Origin: Candidatus Saccharicenans sp.
GTDB lineage: Bacteria > Acidobacteriota > Aminicenantia > Aminicenantales > Saccharicenantaceae
Length of the DNA: 41,546 bases
Assembly (NCBI GenBank): GCA_017992175.1
Contig: JAGOPD010000002.1
Span: forward strand, 1-41,546
Direction of reading: 5' to 3'
Part shown: positions 1 through 6,812 of the stretch, one piece after another
Layout of the letters: each line of letters starts with the position of its first letter
How positions within the stretch are numbered: position 1 is the stretch's first letter
Notes under the pieces: model-generated
The model's input: the letters and a program-made list of their open reading frames with translations, nothing else
Database searches by the model: none
What the model was told of the DNA's origin: nothing
Position numbers and translations under genes: made by a program

Positions 1-177
1 GTAGAAGGCTTTTCTCAAGAGGAGATAGCCACCATGCTCAAGCTACCGGTGGGGACAGTCAAAGCCAGGATCAGCCGGGGACGAGAATATTTGAGGCGAT
101 GGCTGGAAGAAGGCCGGGAAATTAAAAACAGGGGAGAAGAGAATGAGGGTTACGGTCTGAAGTTACCTGATGATTGA
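1..177 (+). CDS. ECF-type RNA polymerase sigma factor, C-terminal part (5' end outside window)
   Basis: The frame is open from the window edge to TGA at 175-177, giving the last 58 residues. They contain a sigma region 4.2 helix-turn-helix: FSQEEIATMLKLPVGTVKAR followed by ISRGREYLRRWL. This is the DNA-binding helix pair of sigma-70 family ECF factors, which recognises the -35 element. Regions 2 and 3 lie outside the window, so the ECF subgroup cannot be assigned. The next gene starts 20 bases downstream and encodes a small one-pass membrane protein, followed by an HtrA-like protein. That is the usual layout of a sigma / anti-sigma / envelope-stress operon. The acidic tail after the HTH (about 20 residues) is unremarkable. 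Confident as a sigma region 4; the ECF call rests on the motif plus context. Confidence 0.88.
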   Translation, partial: VEGFSQEEIATMLKLPVGTVKARISRGREYLRRWLEEGREIKNRGEENEGYGLKLPDD

Positions 178-197
178 AATATAGATGGAGAGTGGAA

Positions 198-569
198 ATG
201 GAAGAAAAAAAGTATATTAGTCGGCTGCCTGTGGTCGAGGCTCCGCCTGGCTTTGAAAGCCAGGTGTTGGCCAGGGTAAGAGACCGGAAAGTCAGGGCTG
301 TCCGCCGGCGACGCTGGGAATTCGGGCTGGCTGGAGCGGCCGCCGCCGCCTTGGTCATCACAGTTTTGATTTCCCCCGGGCCGAAACGGCCAGAGTATCC
401 TGCCAGTCAGGCTCAAGTTAAAGCTGATAACTCTTCCGTTGAAACTATTGAGGTTATGGAGCCGCTTAACCTGGAAAATGAGATGAGACGGGCAACGGCT
501 GATCCTCAAACTGTGTTTATTCTCGAGAAGGTATCAGACCAGCCGCTTATTCAGCAGGTCAGGTATTGA
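198..569 (+). CDS. Small one-pass membrane protein, probable anti-sigma factor
   Basis: This 123-residue protein has a charged N-terminal half (residues 1-40, ending in an Arg-rich stretch), one hydrophobic segment at about residues 42-59 (FGLAGAAAAALVITVLIS), and a roughly 60-residue extracytoplasmic tail. The topology and position directly after the sigma gene fit an anti-sigma factor that holds the sigma factor at the inner membrane. There is no cysteine in the protein, so the zinc-binding HxxxCxxC motif of ZAS-type anti-sigma factors is absent. An in-frame TTG at 174 would extend it by eight residues. The ATG at 198 is preferred because GGAG at 187-190 lies 7 bases upstream. Its TGA (567-569) lies just before the HtrA-like gene. 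Function is inferred from context, not from a recognised domain. Confidence 0.72.
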   Translation: MEEKKYISRLPVVEAPPGFESQVLARVRDRKVRAVRRRRWEFGLAGAAAAALVITVLISPGPKRPEYPASQAQVKADNSSVETIEVMEPLNLENEMRRATADPQTVFILEKVSDQPLIQQVRY

Positions 570-589
570 CCGATCTGAGGAGAAAGAAG

Positions 590-2026
590 ATGAAAAACAA
601 TAAAATCATAACCAACAGCTTGAAACTGGCCGTGACTGTGTTCTGTTTGACTTCCTTTATTTTTGTCACTGAAGCCAGGTCTGATCCGGCTGACGTTCAG
701 GTCAAAGAAATCATTAAGAAAGCTTCGTCAGCAGTAGTCAGGGTGGAAGTAAGAGATGGCCTGATCCGGGTGGCTACCGGAGTGGTTATAGATAAGGATG
801 GCTATATCGCCACCACTGCTTTGATTTCTCCCCGGGAGGAGGAAGTTAGAATTATCGATCAGGAAGGTAACCAGGCTGAAGCTAATTTTCTTGGTTTTGA
901 TCCTGAGAGCCGGATCGCTTTTCTCCAGGTTAAGAACAAAAAATTAAAGGCTATCTCTATGGGCAGCAGCGCCGATTTAGCTCCGGGCAGCTGGGTTTGT
1001 GCCTTAGGAATTTCACCGGAGTCAGGCCTTCAGGTGACTCAAGGAATTGTCAGTTCGGTGAGTGGTAACAGGCTCAGGTTGAATATTGCCATTACGCCTG
1101 GCATGAGCGGTGGTCCGGTGCTGAACGATCAGGGGCAACTGGTTGGGTTGCTGCGCGGGGTCTATGCCGGTGACCGGTTGTTTTTCCCGGCTTTAAGAGG
1201 TGGGGATGCCTCTGCTGGTAATTATCCATTCGGCGGCATTGAGACTCCACCCGCCGGCCAGGGCCTGGCCATGGCCATCACCGTTGAAACTCTGAACGAC
1301 ATATTTAAGGAAATCAAGACTAAAGGAAAAGTGGAGAGGGGCTGGCTGGGAGTCTTAATTGACCAGGAAGCCCGAAACCAGGTCATCATTACTGACGTTG
1401 AAGATGACAGCCCGGCCTCCTTAGCCAAACTCCAGCCAGGCGACCAGGTAATTAAGATCAATGGCCGGGAGATCAAAGATCAAGACCACTTCATTTCTGA
1501 AATCAGGAGCCGTCACCCGGGTGAGAAATTGACTTTGACCATTAACCGGCAGGGCAAGCAGCTGGAGGTAGAAGTCAGGCTGGGCAATCTTCCAGAGGAA
1601 GAAGCCTTTCGTGAGCTGGAGCTTCGCTTCCCGGAAATTTTCCGCTCCGCTCCCCGCAACCTGCCTTTGCCTGCCTGGCCTAAGGGGCAGAGATTTGAAT
1701 TTTCCATCCAGAGTTATGGCTTTATGGGCATGTCTTTAGAACAGTTAAATCCTGAGCTGGCTAAGTATTTTGGTGTTCAGGCTGGCCAGGGCTTGCTGGT
1801 CAGCAGCCTTAGCCCGGAGAGCCCGGCCAGCCGGGCTGGACTTAAGGTCGGAGATGTTATCGTCAGTGCTGATGAAGTGAGAGTCGAAACCTTGCCGGCT
1901 CTGGCCAGAATTATGGAGCAAAAGAAAAAAGGAGACAAGCTGACTCTGGAAGTAATTAGAGACCGGAAAAAAGTGAAAATTGAAATAGAAATCCCTGACT
2001 CCATTCTCGATGAAGGGCGGGACTGA
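590..2026 (+). CDS. HtrA/DegP-like periplasmic protein with degenerate catalytic triad and two PDZ domains
   Basis: This 478-residue protein has a signal peptide (residues 1 to about 28), a trypsin-like domain (about 35-240) and two PDZ domains (about 245-330 and 365-465). HtrA proteins are envelope proteases and chaperones acting on misfolded proteins. The serine motif is present (GMSGGPV, Ser173). The histidine of the usual NNHVV motif is replaced by Ala77 (GYIATTALIS), and the aspartate of the usual TDLA motif by Arg108 (DPESRIAFL). With two of three triad residues missing, normal proteolysis is unlikely; a chaperone, PDZ-binding or sensing role is inferred. The ATG at 590 is chosen over an in-frame TTG at 566 because AGGAG at 578-582 sits 7 bases upstream and the signal peptide then begins correctly. 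It closes the sigma/anti-sigma operon. Confidence 0.9.
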   Translation: MKNNKIITNSLKLAVTVFCLTSFIFVTEARSDPADVQVKEIIKKASSAVVRVEVRDGLIRVATGVVIDKDGYIATTALISPREEEVRIIDQEGNQAEANFLGFDPESRIAFLQVKNKKLKAISMGSSADLAPGSWVCALGISPESGLQVTQGIVSSVSGNRLRLNIAITPGMSGGPVLNDQGQLVGLLRGVYAGDRLFFPALRGGDASAGNYPFGGIETPPAGQGLAMAITVETLNDIFKEIKTKGKVERGWLGVLIDQEARNQVIITDVEDDSPASLAKLQPGDQVIKINGREIKDQDHFISEIRSRHPGEKLTLTINRQGKQLEVEVRLGNLPEEEAFRELELRFPEIFRSAPRNLPLPAWPKGQRFEFSIQSYGFMGMSLEQLNPELAKYFGVQAGQGLLVSSLSPESPASRAGLKVGDVIVSADEVRVETLPALARIMEQKKKGDKLTLEVIRDRKKVKIEIEIPDSILDEGRD

Positions 2027-2050
2027 TTTGTCCCGCTCTTCTCTATCTTT
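2012..2050 (+). terminator. Intrinsic terminator of the sigma/anti-sigma/HtrA-like operon
   Basis: A 12-bp stem (2012-2023 with 2030-2041, one G-T pair) encloses a 6-base loop and is followed by a T-rich stretch. The stem begins inside the last codons of the HtrA-like gene and its TGA lies in the loop. The reverse strand lacks a T run after the hairpin, so it probably acts only on plus-strand transcripts. Confidence 0.7.
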
Positions 2051-2067
2051 TATCAATAGTTAACCGG

Positions 2068-2682
2068 TCATTTTTTTTCAAGGAAAGATTGCCGCTGACG
2101 GTCATTAGCCAGCCAGATTTTTAACAACTGGTCAAATTCAAGGTCGGTCAGCCTGCGCTTAGCGTACCAGCCGCTCGCCTGGCGCTGCCGGAAAGCTTCA
2201 TAAAGGATAATAGCCGCTGAGACCGACAGGTTGAGGCTCTGGACCAGTCCGACCATTGGAATGTGGATTTGATAATCAGCCAGTTTAAGGGCTTCGGCCG
2301 AAACTCCTTCTGCTTCATTGCCAAAGACCAGAGCCAGCGGCTGGCAATAATTCAGAGCAGTATGTTCTATGGCCTGGGGGGAGAGGGTGGTGACGGCGAT
2401 CTTCAAGCCCTGGCTTCTTAAAAGGTTCAGACATTCAGCTGTTGATTGATGGAAATGAATCGAAAGCCATTTTTCAGCTCTGGTGGTAATGGCTTCATTA
2501 AACACCACCTTCTCCAGGTGGGAGGAGATAATGTGGAGATTTAAAGCTCCAACTGCTTCACAGGTTCTGGCTACGGCGCTGGCATTATGGGCAATTGAGA
2601 CCTCTTCCAGAACAACCTGGAGGTCAGGCTGCCGTCTGGCCAGGACTCTGCTTAATTTTTCTTTTCTAACTTCAGTTGGCAC
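2068..2682 (-). CDS. trmH: tRNA (guanosine-18)-2'-O-methyltransferase, SpoU/TrmH family
   Basis: The 204-residue product transfers a methyl group from S-adenosylmethionine to the 2'-O of G18 in the tRNA D-loop. The N-terminus reads LSRVLARRQPDLQVVLEEV, like the TrmH N-terminus. The SPOUT knot motifs follow: NASAVARTCEAVG (motif 1), LVFGNEAEGVS (motif 2) and IPMVGLVQSLNLSVSAAI (motif 3, cofactor loop). The C-terminal extension after the knot resembles TrmH rather than TrmL or RlmB. The start is GTG at 2682-2680: no upstream in-frame start is evident, the alignment to TrmH begins there, and a strong promoter ends only six bases upstream, so the mRNA seems to be leaderless. It is transcribed convergently to the HtrA-like gene and is a single-gene unit. 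Confidence 0.92.
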   Translation of the reverse strand: MPTEVRKEKLSRVLARRQPDLQVVLEEVSIAHNASAVARTCEAVGALNLHIISSHLEKVVFNEAITTRAEKWLSIHFHQSTAECLNLLRSQGLKIAVTTLSPQAIEHTALNYCQPLALVFGNEAEGVSAEALKLADYQIHIPMVGLVQSLNLSVSAAIILYEAFRQRQASGWYAKRRLTDLEFDQLLKIWLANDRQRQSFLEKK

Positions 2683-2688
2683 ACAGCA

Positions 2689-2717
2689 TTTATAGCAGAG
2701 CTGTCTGGAGTTGACAA
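2689..2717 (-). promoter_or_regulatory. Promoter of trmH, placed against the start codon
   Basis: Reading the minus strand, a -35 TTGTCA (2717-2712) is followed by a 17-base spacer and a -10 TATAAA (2694-2689) with an upstream TG (extended -10). Only six bases separate the -10 from the GTG start, so transcription should begin at or next to the start codon. Confidence 0.7.
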
Positions 2718-2882
2718 CTGCCGGTCCGAGGGAAAATAAGCCGGTCTTGAAAAAATTGATTAATTTTTCTATAGTTGATAGGCTTAGCTGTTTTCAGGAG
2801 GTTAACAGGACAGCGGGAGTGGTTCCCGGCTGGCAGTTGAGAGCTATCAAATAAGAAGCAATTCAGTTAAAATCAAATACAG
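2718..2882. other. Spacer between trmH promoter and tRNA-Leu
   Basis: No coding sequence is seen. It holds an A+T-rich inverted repeat (AAAAATT-GATT-AATTTTT, about 2751-2768). The TTGACA at 2711-2716 could serve as a plus-strand -35 with a weak -10 (AATAAG, 2735-2740, 18-base spacer) leading toward the tRNA. An SD-like AGGAGG near 2797-2802 is not followed by a usable reading frame. Confidence 0.4.
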
Positions 2883-2968
2883 GCCGGAGTGGCGGAACAG
2901 GCAGACGCGCTGGACTCAAAATCCAGTCCGATTCACTTCGGGTGTGGGTTCGATTCCCTCCTCCGGCA
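2883..2968 (+). tRNA. tRNA-Leu, anticodon CAA
   Basis: This 86-base class II tRNA has acceptor stem GCCGGAG (2883-2889) pairing with CTCCGGC (2961-2967) and discriminator A at 2968. The D-stem is GCG/CGC. The anticodon stem CTGGA/TCCAG encloses loop CTCAAAA with anticodon CAA, which reads UUG. A long variable arm has a CCGA/TCGG stem. The T-loop is TTCGATT. The T-stem GTGGG/CCCTC contains one T-T mismatch at its second pair (positions 50-64). The 3' CCA is not encoded and must be added by the CCA-adding enzyme. A short T run follows directly. Confidence 0.95.
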
Positions 2969-3247
2969 TTTTTTCTTTAAGAGCCGGTACCGGGCGGAAG
3001 GGGCCTGAAAAGCACATCAATTAATCAATATTATTTAACTCCGATTAATCCTGGCAGTTTGTTTTTCTGAGAGAAGTTTTTCGGGCAGGAGACCTTTTCT
3101 TCAGATTGGTTAACCTGGTCCCTGGCTTTTGAATTCTGGATTTAAGCTGGTATTGATGATGACAGCCAGGAACAGATCTTAGCTATTACTTTTCCATTTT
3201 AGAAGTTTGCCGGTCAGCCGTCCTTAATCTCGATAAAATTTTTTTCC
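2969..3247. other. Intergenic stretch after tRNA-Leu, no gene seen
   Basis: About 280 bases have no convincing reading frame or RNA fold. They contain a 10-bp palindrome CCGGTACCGG (2984-2993) just after the tRNA, and a 7-bp inverted repeat ATTAATC (3020-3026) / GATTAAT (3043-3049) that could be a protein binding site. Confidence 0.4.
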
Positions 3248-3277
3248 TTGACAGACAGGTCAATTAAGTTTTATCTA
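3248..3277 (+). promoter_or_regulatory. Probable promoter of the first TonB-dependent receptor gene, with overlapping inverted repeat
   Basis: A consensus -35 TTGACA (3248-3253) is followed after 18 bases by a weak -10 TATCTA (3272-3277). The -35 is one arm of an inverted repeat, TTGAC-AGACAG-GTCAA (3248-3263), so a repressor bound there would block polymerase. This gives a leader of about 175 bases before the receptor start. Confidence 0.5.
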
Positions 3278-3365
3278 TAAAAAGTGAGGAGTTGGGTTCT
3301 GAGCTACTTATTATGACCGGAATAGCCAGCCTGCCTCTTTGCCAAAATTTTAGTCAGGAGGTGGA

Positions 3366-3434
3366 ATGACGGGTAAAAAAAGTTTTTTGGTTATCGGCTG
3401 GGAAGGAGAGCTCTCTTCTTCCTGTGAGGGTTAA
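3366..3434 (+). CDS. Possible 22-codon leader peptide upstream of TonB-dependent receptor
   Basis: An ATG at 3366 is preceded by AGGAGGTG (3356-3363), one of the longest anti-Shine-Dalgarno matches in the window. The frame runs 22 codons to TAA at 3432-3434, starting MTGKKSFLVIGWEGEL and ending SSSCEG. It lies inside the predicted leader of the receptor mRNA and stops 24 bases before the receptor ATG. It could be a leader peptide coupling translation to expression of the receptor. The protein matches nothing I recognise, and a frame this short may occur by chance; the ribosome binding site is the main evidence. Confidence 0.35.
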   Translation: MTGKKSFLVIGWEGELSSSCEG

Positions 3435-3458
3435 AGGGTTTCGTAGGAGAAAAATAAA

Positions 3459-6400
3459 ATGAACAAAACTAAGTCATGGTTAACAGCAATTATTCTGATC
3501 ATTTTCTTATTAACCGGTATTTCTCTCTATGCCCAGATCATGCCTGAAGGTAAGATTACTGGACGGGTGGTTGATGATCAAGGCACGCCGCTTCCCGGCG
3601 TAACGGTCGAGGCCACCAGCCCTAAACTGGTGGGCAAAGCAGCAACTGTTACTGACAGTAACGGGACTTTCCGCTTGATGGCTCTGCCATCGGGGACTTA
3701 TGAAGTTACTTTTAACTTGCCGGGATTTAAGAAACTGGTCAGAAAGGAAATCTATCTTGAATTATCTCAGACTCTGGTCCTCAACGTGACCATGGAGCCA
3801 GCGGCCATCGAAGAAGAAGTGACCGTCGTCGGCCAGAGCCCGCTTATTGATGTCAAGAGCACAGTCAAAGGTCAGGTCATGACCAAGGAGACATTTTTGA
3901 CCCTGCCTCGTGGCCGGACTTTTGATTCTTTAATCAACGTTATGCCCGGCGTTCAGAGTGAAAGCATTGCTGGTGGTTTTTCTATGGATGGTGCCACCGG
4001 GGCTGAAAACATGTGGTATCTGGATGGAGCTGATATCACCAACCTGCATTATGGAACCAAGGCTCAAAATGTGGTTCTGGAACTGTTGGACGAAGTCAAA
4101 GTCGTAGCCTCGGGGTATAATGCTGAATTTGGTGGTTCAATGGGTGGTGTGGTGAACGTCATCACCAGGTCAGGCGGAAACACCTTCCATGGCGATATCA
4201 TGGCCTTTTATGAAAACAACAAAACCTATATGCAGGGCAAATCACGTGATTATCTGCGTCAAAATCCCTATGATGACAATCTTTATGAATATGTCAACAG
4301 CGATGACCTGTATTTTGATGGTGGCAAGAAGCGTGACCCCTATTACCGGGTAGAAGGGGTTTTCAGTCTGGGTGGTTATATTCTAAAAGACAAGCTGTGG
4401 TTCTTTGGTTCAATCAACCCCATCTATTCTCAGACAGAAGCTCTCAGGGATTTTAATGCCCGCCAGGGTCCTTTTTATCAATTTTTAAATAAGAATACCT
4501 ATTATAATGGCTCAATCAAGTTGACAGCCGCTCCGGCCAAGGGCTTGAGACTCAGCGGCAGCTTCGTTAATAATTTCTATAGGTATCGCGGAGCCATTCC
4601 TGATATTGACGGCACGGAGGACCCGACTTATCAATGGACACAGGAAGGGTTTGACTATCCGAACTGGACCGGGACTTTCACTGCTGATTATGCCGGCAGC
4701 AATAATCTCTTGATCAGCTTGAGGGCTGGCTGGCACCGGCAGAATGAAACCAATCAACAGATTAAACCGCCGGACAGCTCAACTTACTGGTTTGTCTATT
4801 CAAATAGCCGTTATGCCACTGATCCTTTTTATGTAGCCCATCCTGATCTCATTCGTTATGCTGGCTGGGATAGCTGGCCGAATTATTTTGAAACAGAGAG
4901 AAGAATCTACGAAAAGATTTCTTCCAATCTCGATGTCACTTATTATCTAAGCTGGATGGGCGAGCACGCCATTAAAGGCGGAATTCAGTACATCAGGCTT
5001 CATGAAGACGTGGCCGATATTGCTCCTCATCCCCGGGTAGCTGTTTACTGGGGCAGGACCTACAATGGCCTGGGTTATCCGGTTGGGGCCGGAGCTGATC
5101 CTACCAGTCCATATTATGGACCCTATGGTTATTATTATATTCGAAGCGGCTGGACTTCTGTCTATGGTGGCTTATGGAATATCCACAGTAATAACTGGGC
5201 CCTTTACCTGCAGGATTCCTGGACAATTGGTAATAAGTTGACTCTGAACTTCGGCTTGAGAACAGAAAGCGAATATGTTCCTTCGATGGCCACTGATCCT
5301 GAATGGTCAGACCCGAAATACCAGAAGCCCATAAAATTTAGCTTTGAGGATAAGCTGGCTCCCAGAGTGGGTCTGGTCTATGATGTTTTTGGTGACTCCA
5401 GCCTGAAGATTTTTGGCAGCTTTGGCATCTATTATGATGTCATGAAGCTCTATATGGCTGAGCTGACCTTTGGCGGTTGGAAGCATAAAAGAGATTATTA
5501 TGCCATTACCGATCCTGATTGGACCAAGATTGCAGCCAGCGGCCTGATTGATGACCGGGCGAGCCAGGAAAATGGCAATGTTTATGCCGGAACACTTGAT
5601 TTCTTACCCCCCAGCTTTGACCGGGTTGATCCTGATTTAAAACCTGTTGCCCAGAGAGAAATCTCTTTTGGAGTTGAAAAAAAGCTGATGGAAAATCTTT
5701 CTCTATCAGCCAGATTTGTTCAGAAACATCTGATCCGGACAATTGAAGATGTTGGGGCCCTGGAATGGGTAACTGACCAGGAGACTGGTGAAACAACTTT
5801 GCAGGAAATATTCTACATTACTAACCCTGGCTATGGCTACTCGCGGCCGGTAAGCGAGGGGGGAAAGTTTGCTGATGAATATTGGCGCTGCCCGAAGGCG
5901 AAGAGAGAGTATTACGCCATGAATCTTTCTTTAGAAAAAAGATTCAGCCATAACTGGCAGGGCGGAATCAATTATACTTTGAGCCGGGTAGCTGGAAATT
6001 ACTCCGGACTGGCCAGTTCGGATGAAGATGGGCGACTGGCTCCGAATGTCGAGCTCTATTATGACGACTGGTTTATGTTGTATGACCTCTATGGCAATGT
6101 TCTAAAGGGACCTCTTCCTCATGATAGAACTCATTATATTAAAGCCTATGGTTCTTATGTTTTTCCTTTTGGCCTGACCGTTGGCCTGACAGCTTATGGC
6201 CGCAGTGGTTTGCCTTTGACCTCCAGGCTGGACATGAACAACCGGTACATCTATCCTGAGAACCGTGGGGATCTTGGCCGTCTGCCTTTTACTGTCTGGG
6301 CTGATCTCTATCTTGAATATGCCTTAAGATTTGGTGGAAAGTACACCGCGGCAATTAACCTTCAGGTGAACAACTTTACCAATACCAAGACTGTTCAGAG

Positions 6401-6584
6401 CAAGGTAACTGACCTCAACCGGACTGCCATCTGGGTTGATGATGCTGACATTTTGAGCGGGGCAGCTGCTCAGAATTATAGAACCTGGGTTCAAGAAGAT
6501 GGAGACCCGCATCCGGCTTTTGGCTGGTGGTCAAGTAGATATGGTGCCTGGTCGGCCAGAGTTGGCTTCAAATTTTCGTTCTGA
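3459..6584 (+). CDS. TonB-dependent outer membrane receptor, Oar-type, with N-terminal carboxypeptidase-regulatory-like domain
   Basis: This 1041-residue protein begins with a signal peptide cleaved near LYA|Q (residue 25). A carboxypeptidase-regulatory-like beta-sandwich (about 30-112; GRVVDDQGTPLPGVTVEAT) follows, then a TonB-box-like EEEVTVVG (118-125) and a plug domain (about 126-240; YLDGADITN, YNAEFGGSMGGVVNVITRSG). The remainder is a large aromatic-rich beta-barrel ending in SARVGFKFSF, with the terminal Phe typical of BAM substrates. Such receptors import large or scarce nutrients (glycans, peptides, metal complexes) using TonB energy. The substrate cannot be read from the sequence, and no SusD-like partner lies nearby. 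AGGAG at 3445-3449 supports the ATG at 3459. It is a single-gene unit with its own promoter and terminator. Confidence 0.93.
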   Translation: MNKTKSWLTAIILIIFLLTGISLYAQIMPEGKITGRVVDDQGTPLPGVTVEATSPKLVGKAATVTDSNGTFRLMALPSGTYEVTFNLPGFKKLVRKEIYLELSQTLVLNVTMEPAAIEEEVTVVGQSPLIDVKSTVKGQVMTKETFLTLPRGRTFDSLINVMPGVQSESIAGGFSMDGATGAENMWYLDGADITNLHYGTKAQNVVLELLDEVKVVASGYNAEFGGSMGGVVNVITRSGGNTFHGDIMAFYENNKTYMQGKSRDYLRQNPYDDNLYEYVNSDDLYFDGGKKRDPYYRVEGVFSLGGYILKDKLWFFGSINPIYSQTEALRDFNARQGPFYQFLNKNTYYNGSIKLTAAPAKGLRLSGSFVNNFYRYRGAIPDIDGTEDPTYQWTQEGFDYPNWTGTFTADYAGSNNLLISLRAGWHRQNETNQQIKPPDSSTYWFVYSNSRYATDPFYVAHPDLIRYAGWDSWPNYFETERRIYEKISSNLDVTYYLSWMGEHAIKGGIQYIRLHEDVADIAPHPRVAVYWGRTYNGLGYPVGAGADPTSPYYGPYGYYYIRSGWTSVYGGLWNIHSNNWALYLQDSWTIGNKLTLNFGLRTESEYVPSMATDPEWSDPKYQKPIKFSFEDKLAPRVGLVYDVFGDSSLKIFGSFGIYYDVMKLYMAELTFGGWKHKRDYYAITDPDWTKIAASGLIDDRASQENGNVYAGTLDFLPPSFDRVDPDLKPVAQREISFGVEKKLMENLSLSARFVQKHLIRTIEDVGALEWVTDQETGETTLQEIFYITNPGYGYSRPVSEGGKFADEYWRCPKAKREYYAMNLSLEKRFSHNWQGGINYTLSRVAGNYSGLASSDEDGRLAPNVELYYDDWFMLYDLYGNVLKGPLPHDRTHYIKAYGSYVFPFGLTVGLTAYGRSGLPLTSRLDMNNRYIYPENRGDLGRLPFTVWADLYLEYALRFGGKYTAAINLQVNNFTNTKTVQSKVTDLNRTAIWVDDADILSGAAAQNYRTWVQEDGDPHPAFGWWSSRYGAWSARVGFKFSF

Positions 6585-6607
6585 TTTAGCTGAAGCAAGT
6601 TGCAGCA

Positions 6608-6643
6608 AAGGCCTGCCCTGAGAACAGGGCGGGCCTTTTTTTT
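6608..6643 (+). terminator. Intrinsic terminator after first TonB-dependent receptor gene
   Basis: A 13-bp G+C-rich stem (6608-6620 with 6625-6637, one G-T pair) with loop AGAA is followed by a run of eight T (6636-6643). This is a textbook intrinsic terminator that separates the two receptor genes. Confidence 0.92.
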
Positions 6644-6730
6644 GCCCTGAGCGGCAAAAAAATGGCGATCAATCCTGTTCTGAAATTCGGCCACGGTCTG
6701 GACCGGGGAACGGAGAGATTAATTATTCTA

Positions 6731-6759
6731 TTGACAAGGCCAGATAAAAAAAATATAAG
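6731..6759 (+). promoter_or_regulatory. Strong promoter of the second TonB-dependent receptor gene
   Basis: Consensus -35 TTGACA (6731-6736), 17-base A-rich spacer and -10 TATAAG (6754-6759). The predicted mRNA leader is about 47 bases and contains the AAGGAGG ribosome binding site at 6801-6807. Confidence 0.85.
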
Positions 6760-6812
6760 ATACAATATAAAACGGAAGGTAAAGGCGCAAAAGAGAAGGA
6801 AAGGAGGCCCTT

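Noticed and set aside
150-509. 119-codon open frame on the minus strand across the sigma/anti-sigma genes
   Set aside because: The opposite strand has convincing sigma region 4 and membrane-protein coding sequence; this frame is low-complexity and without promoter or ribosome site.
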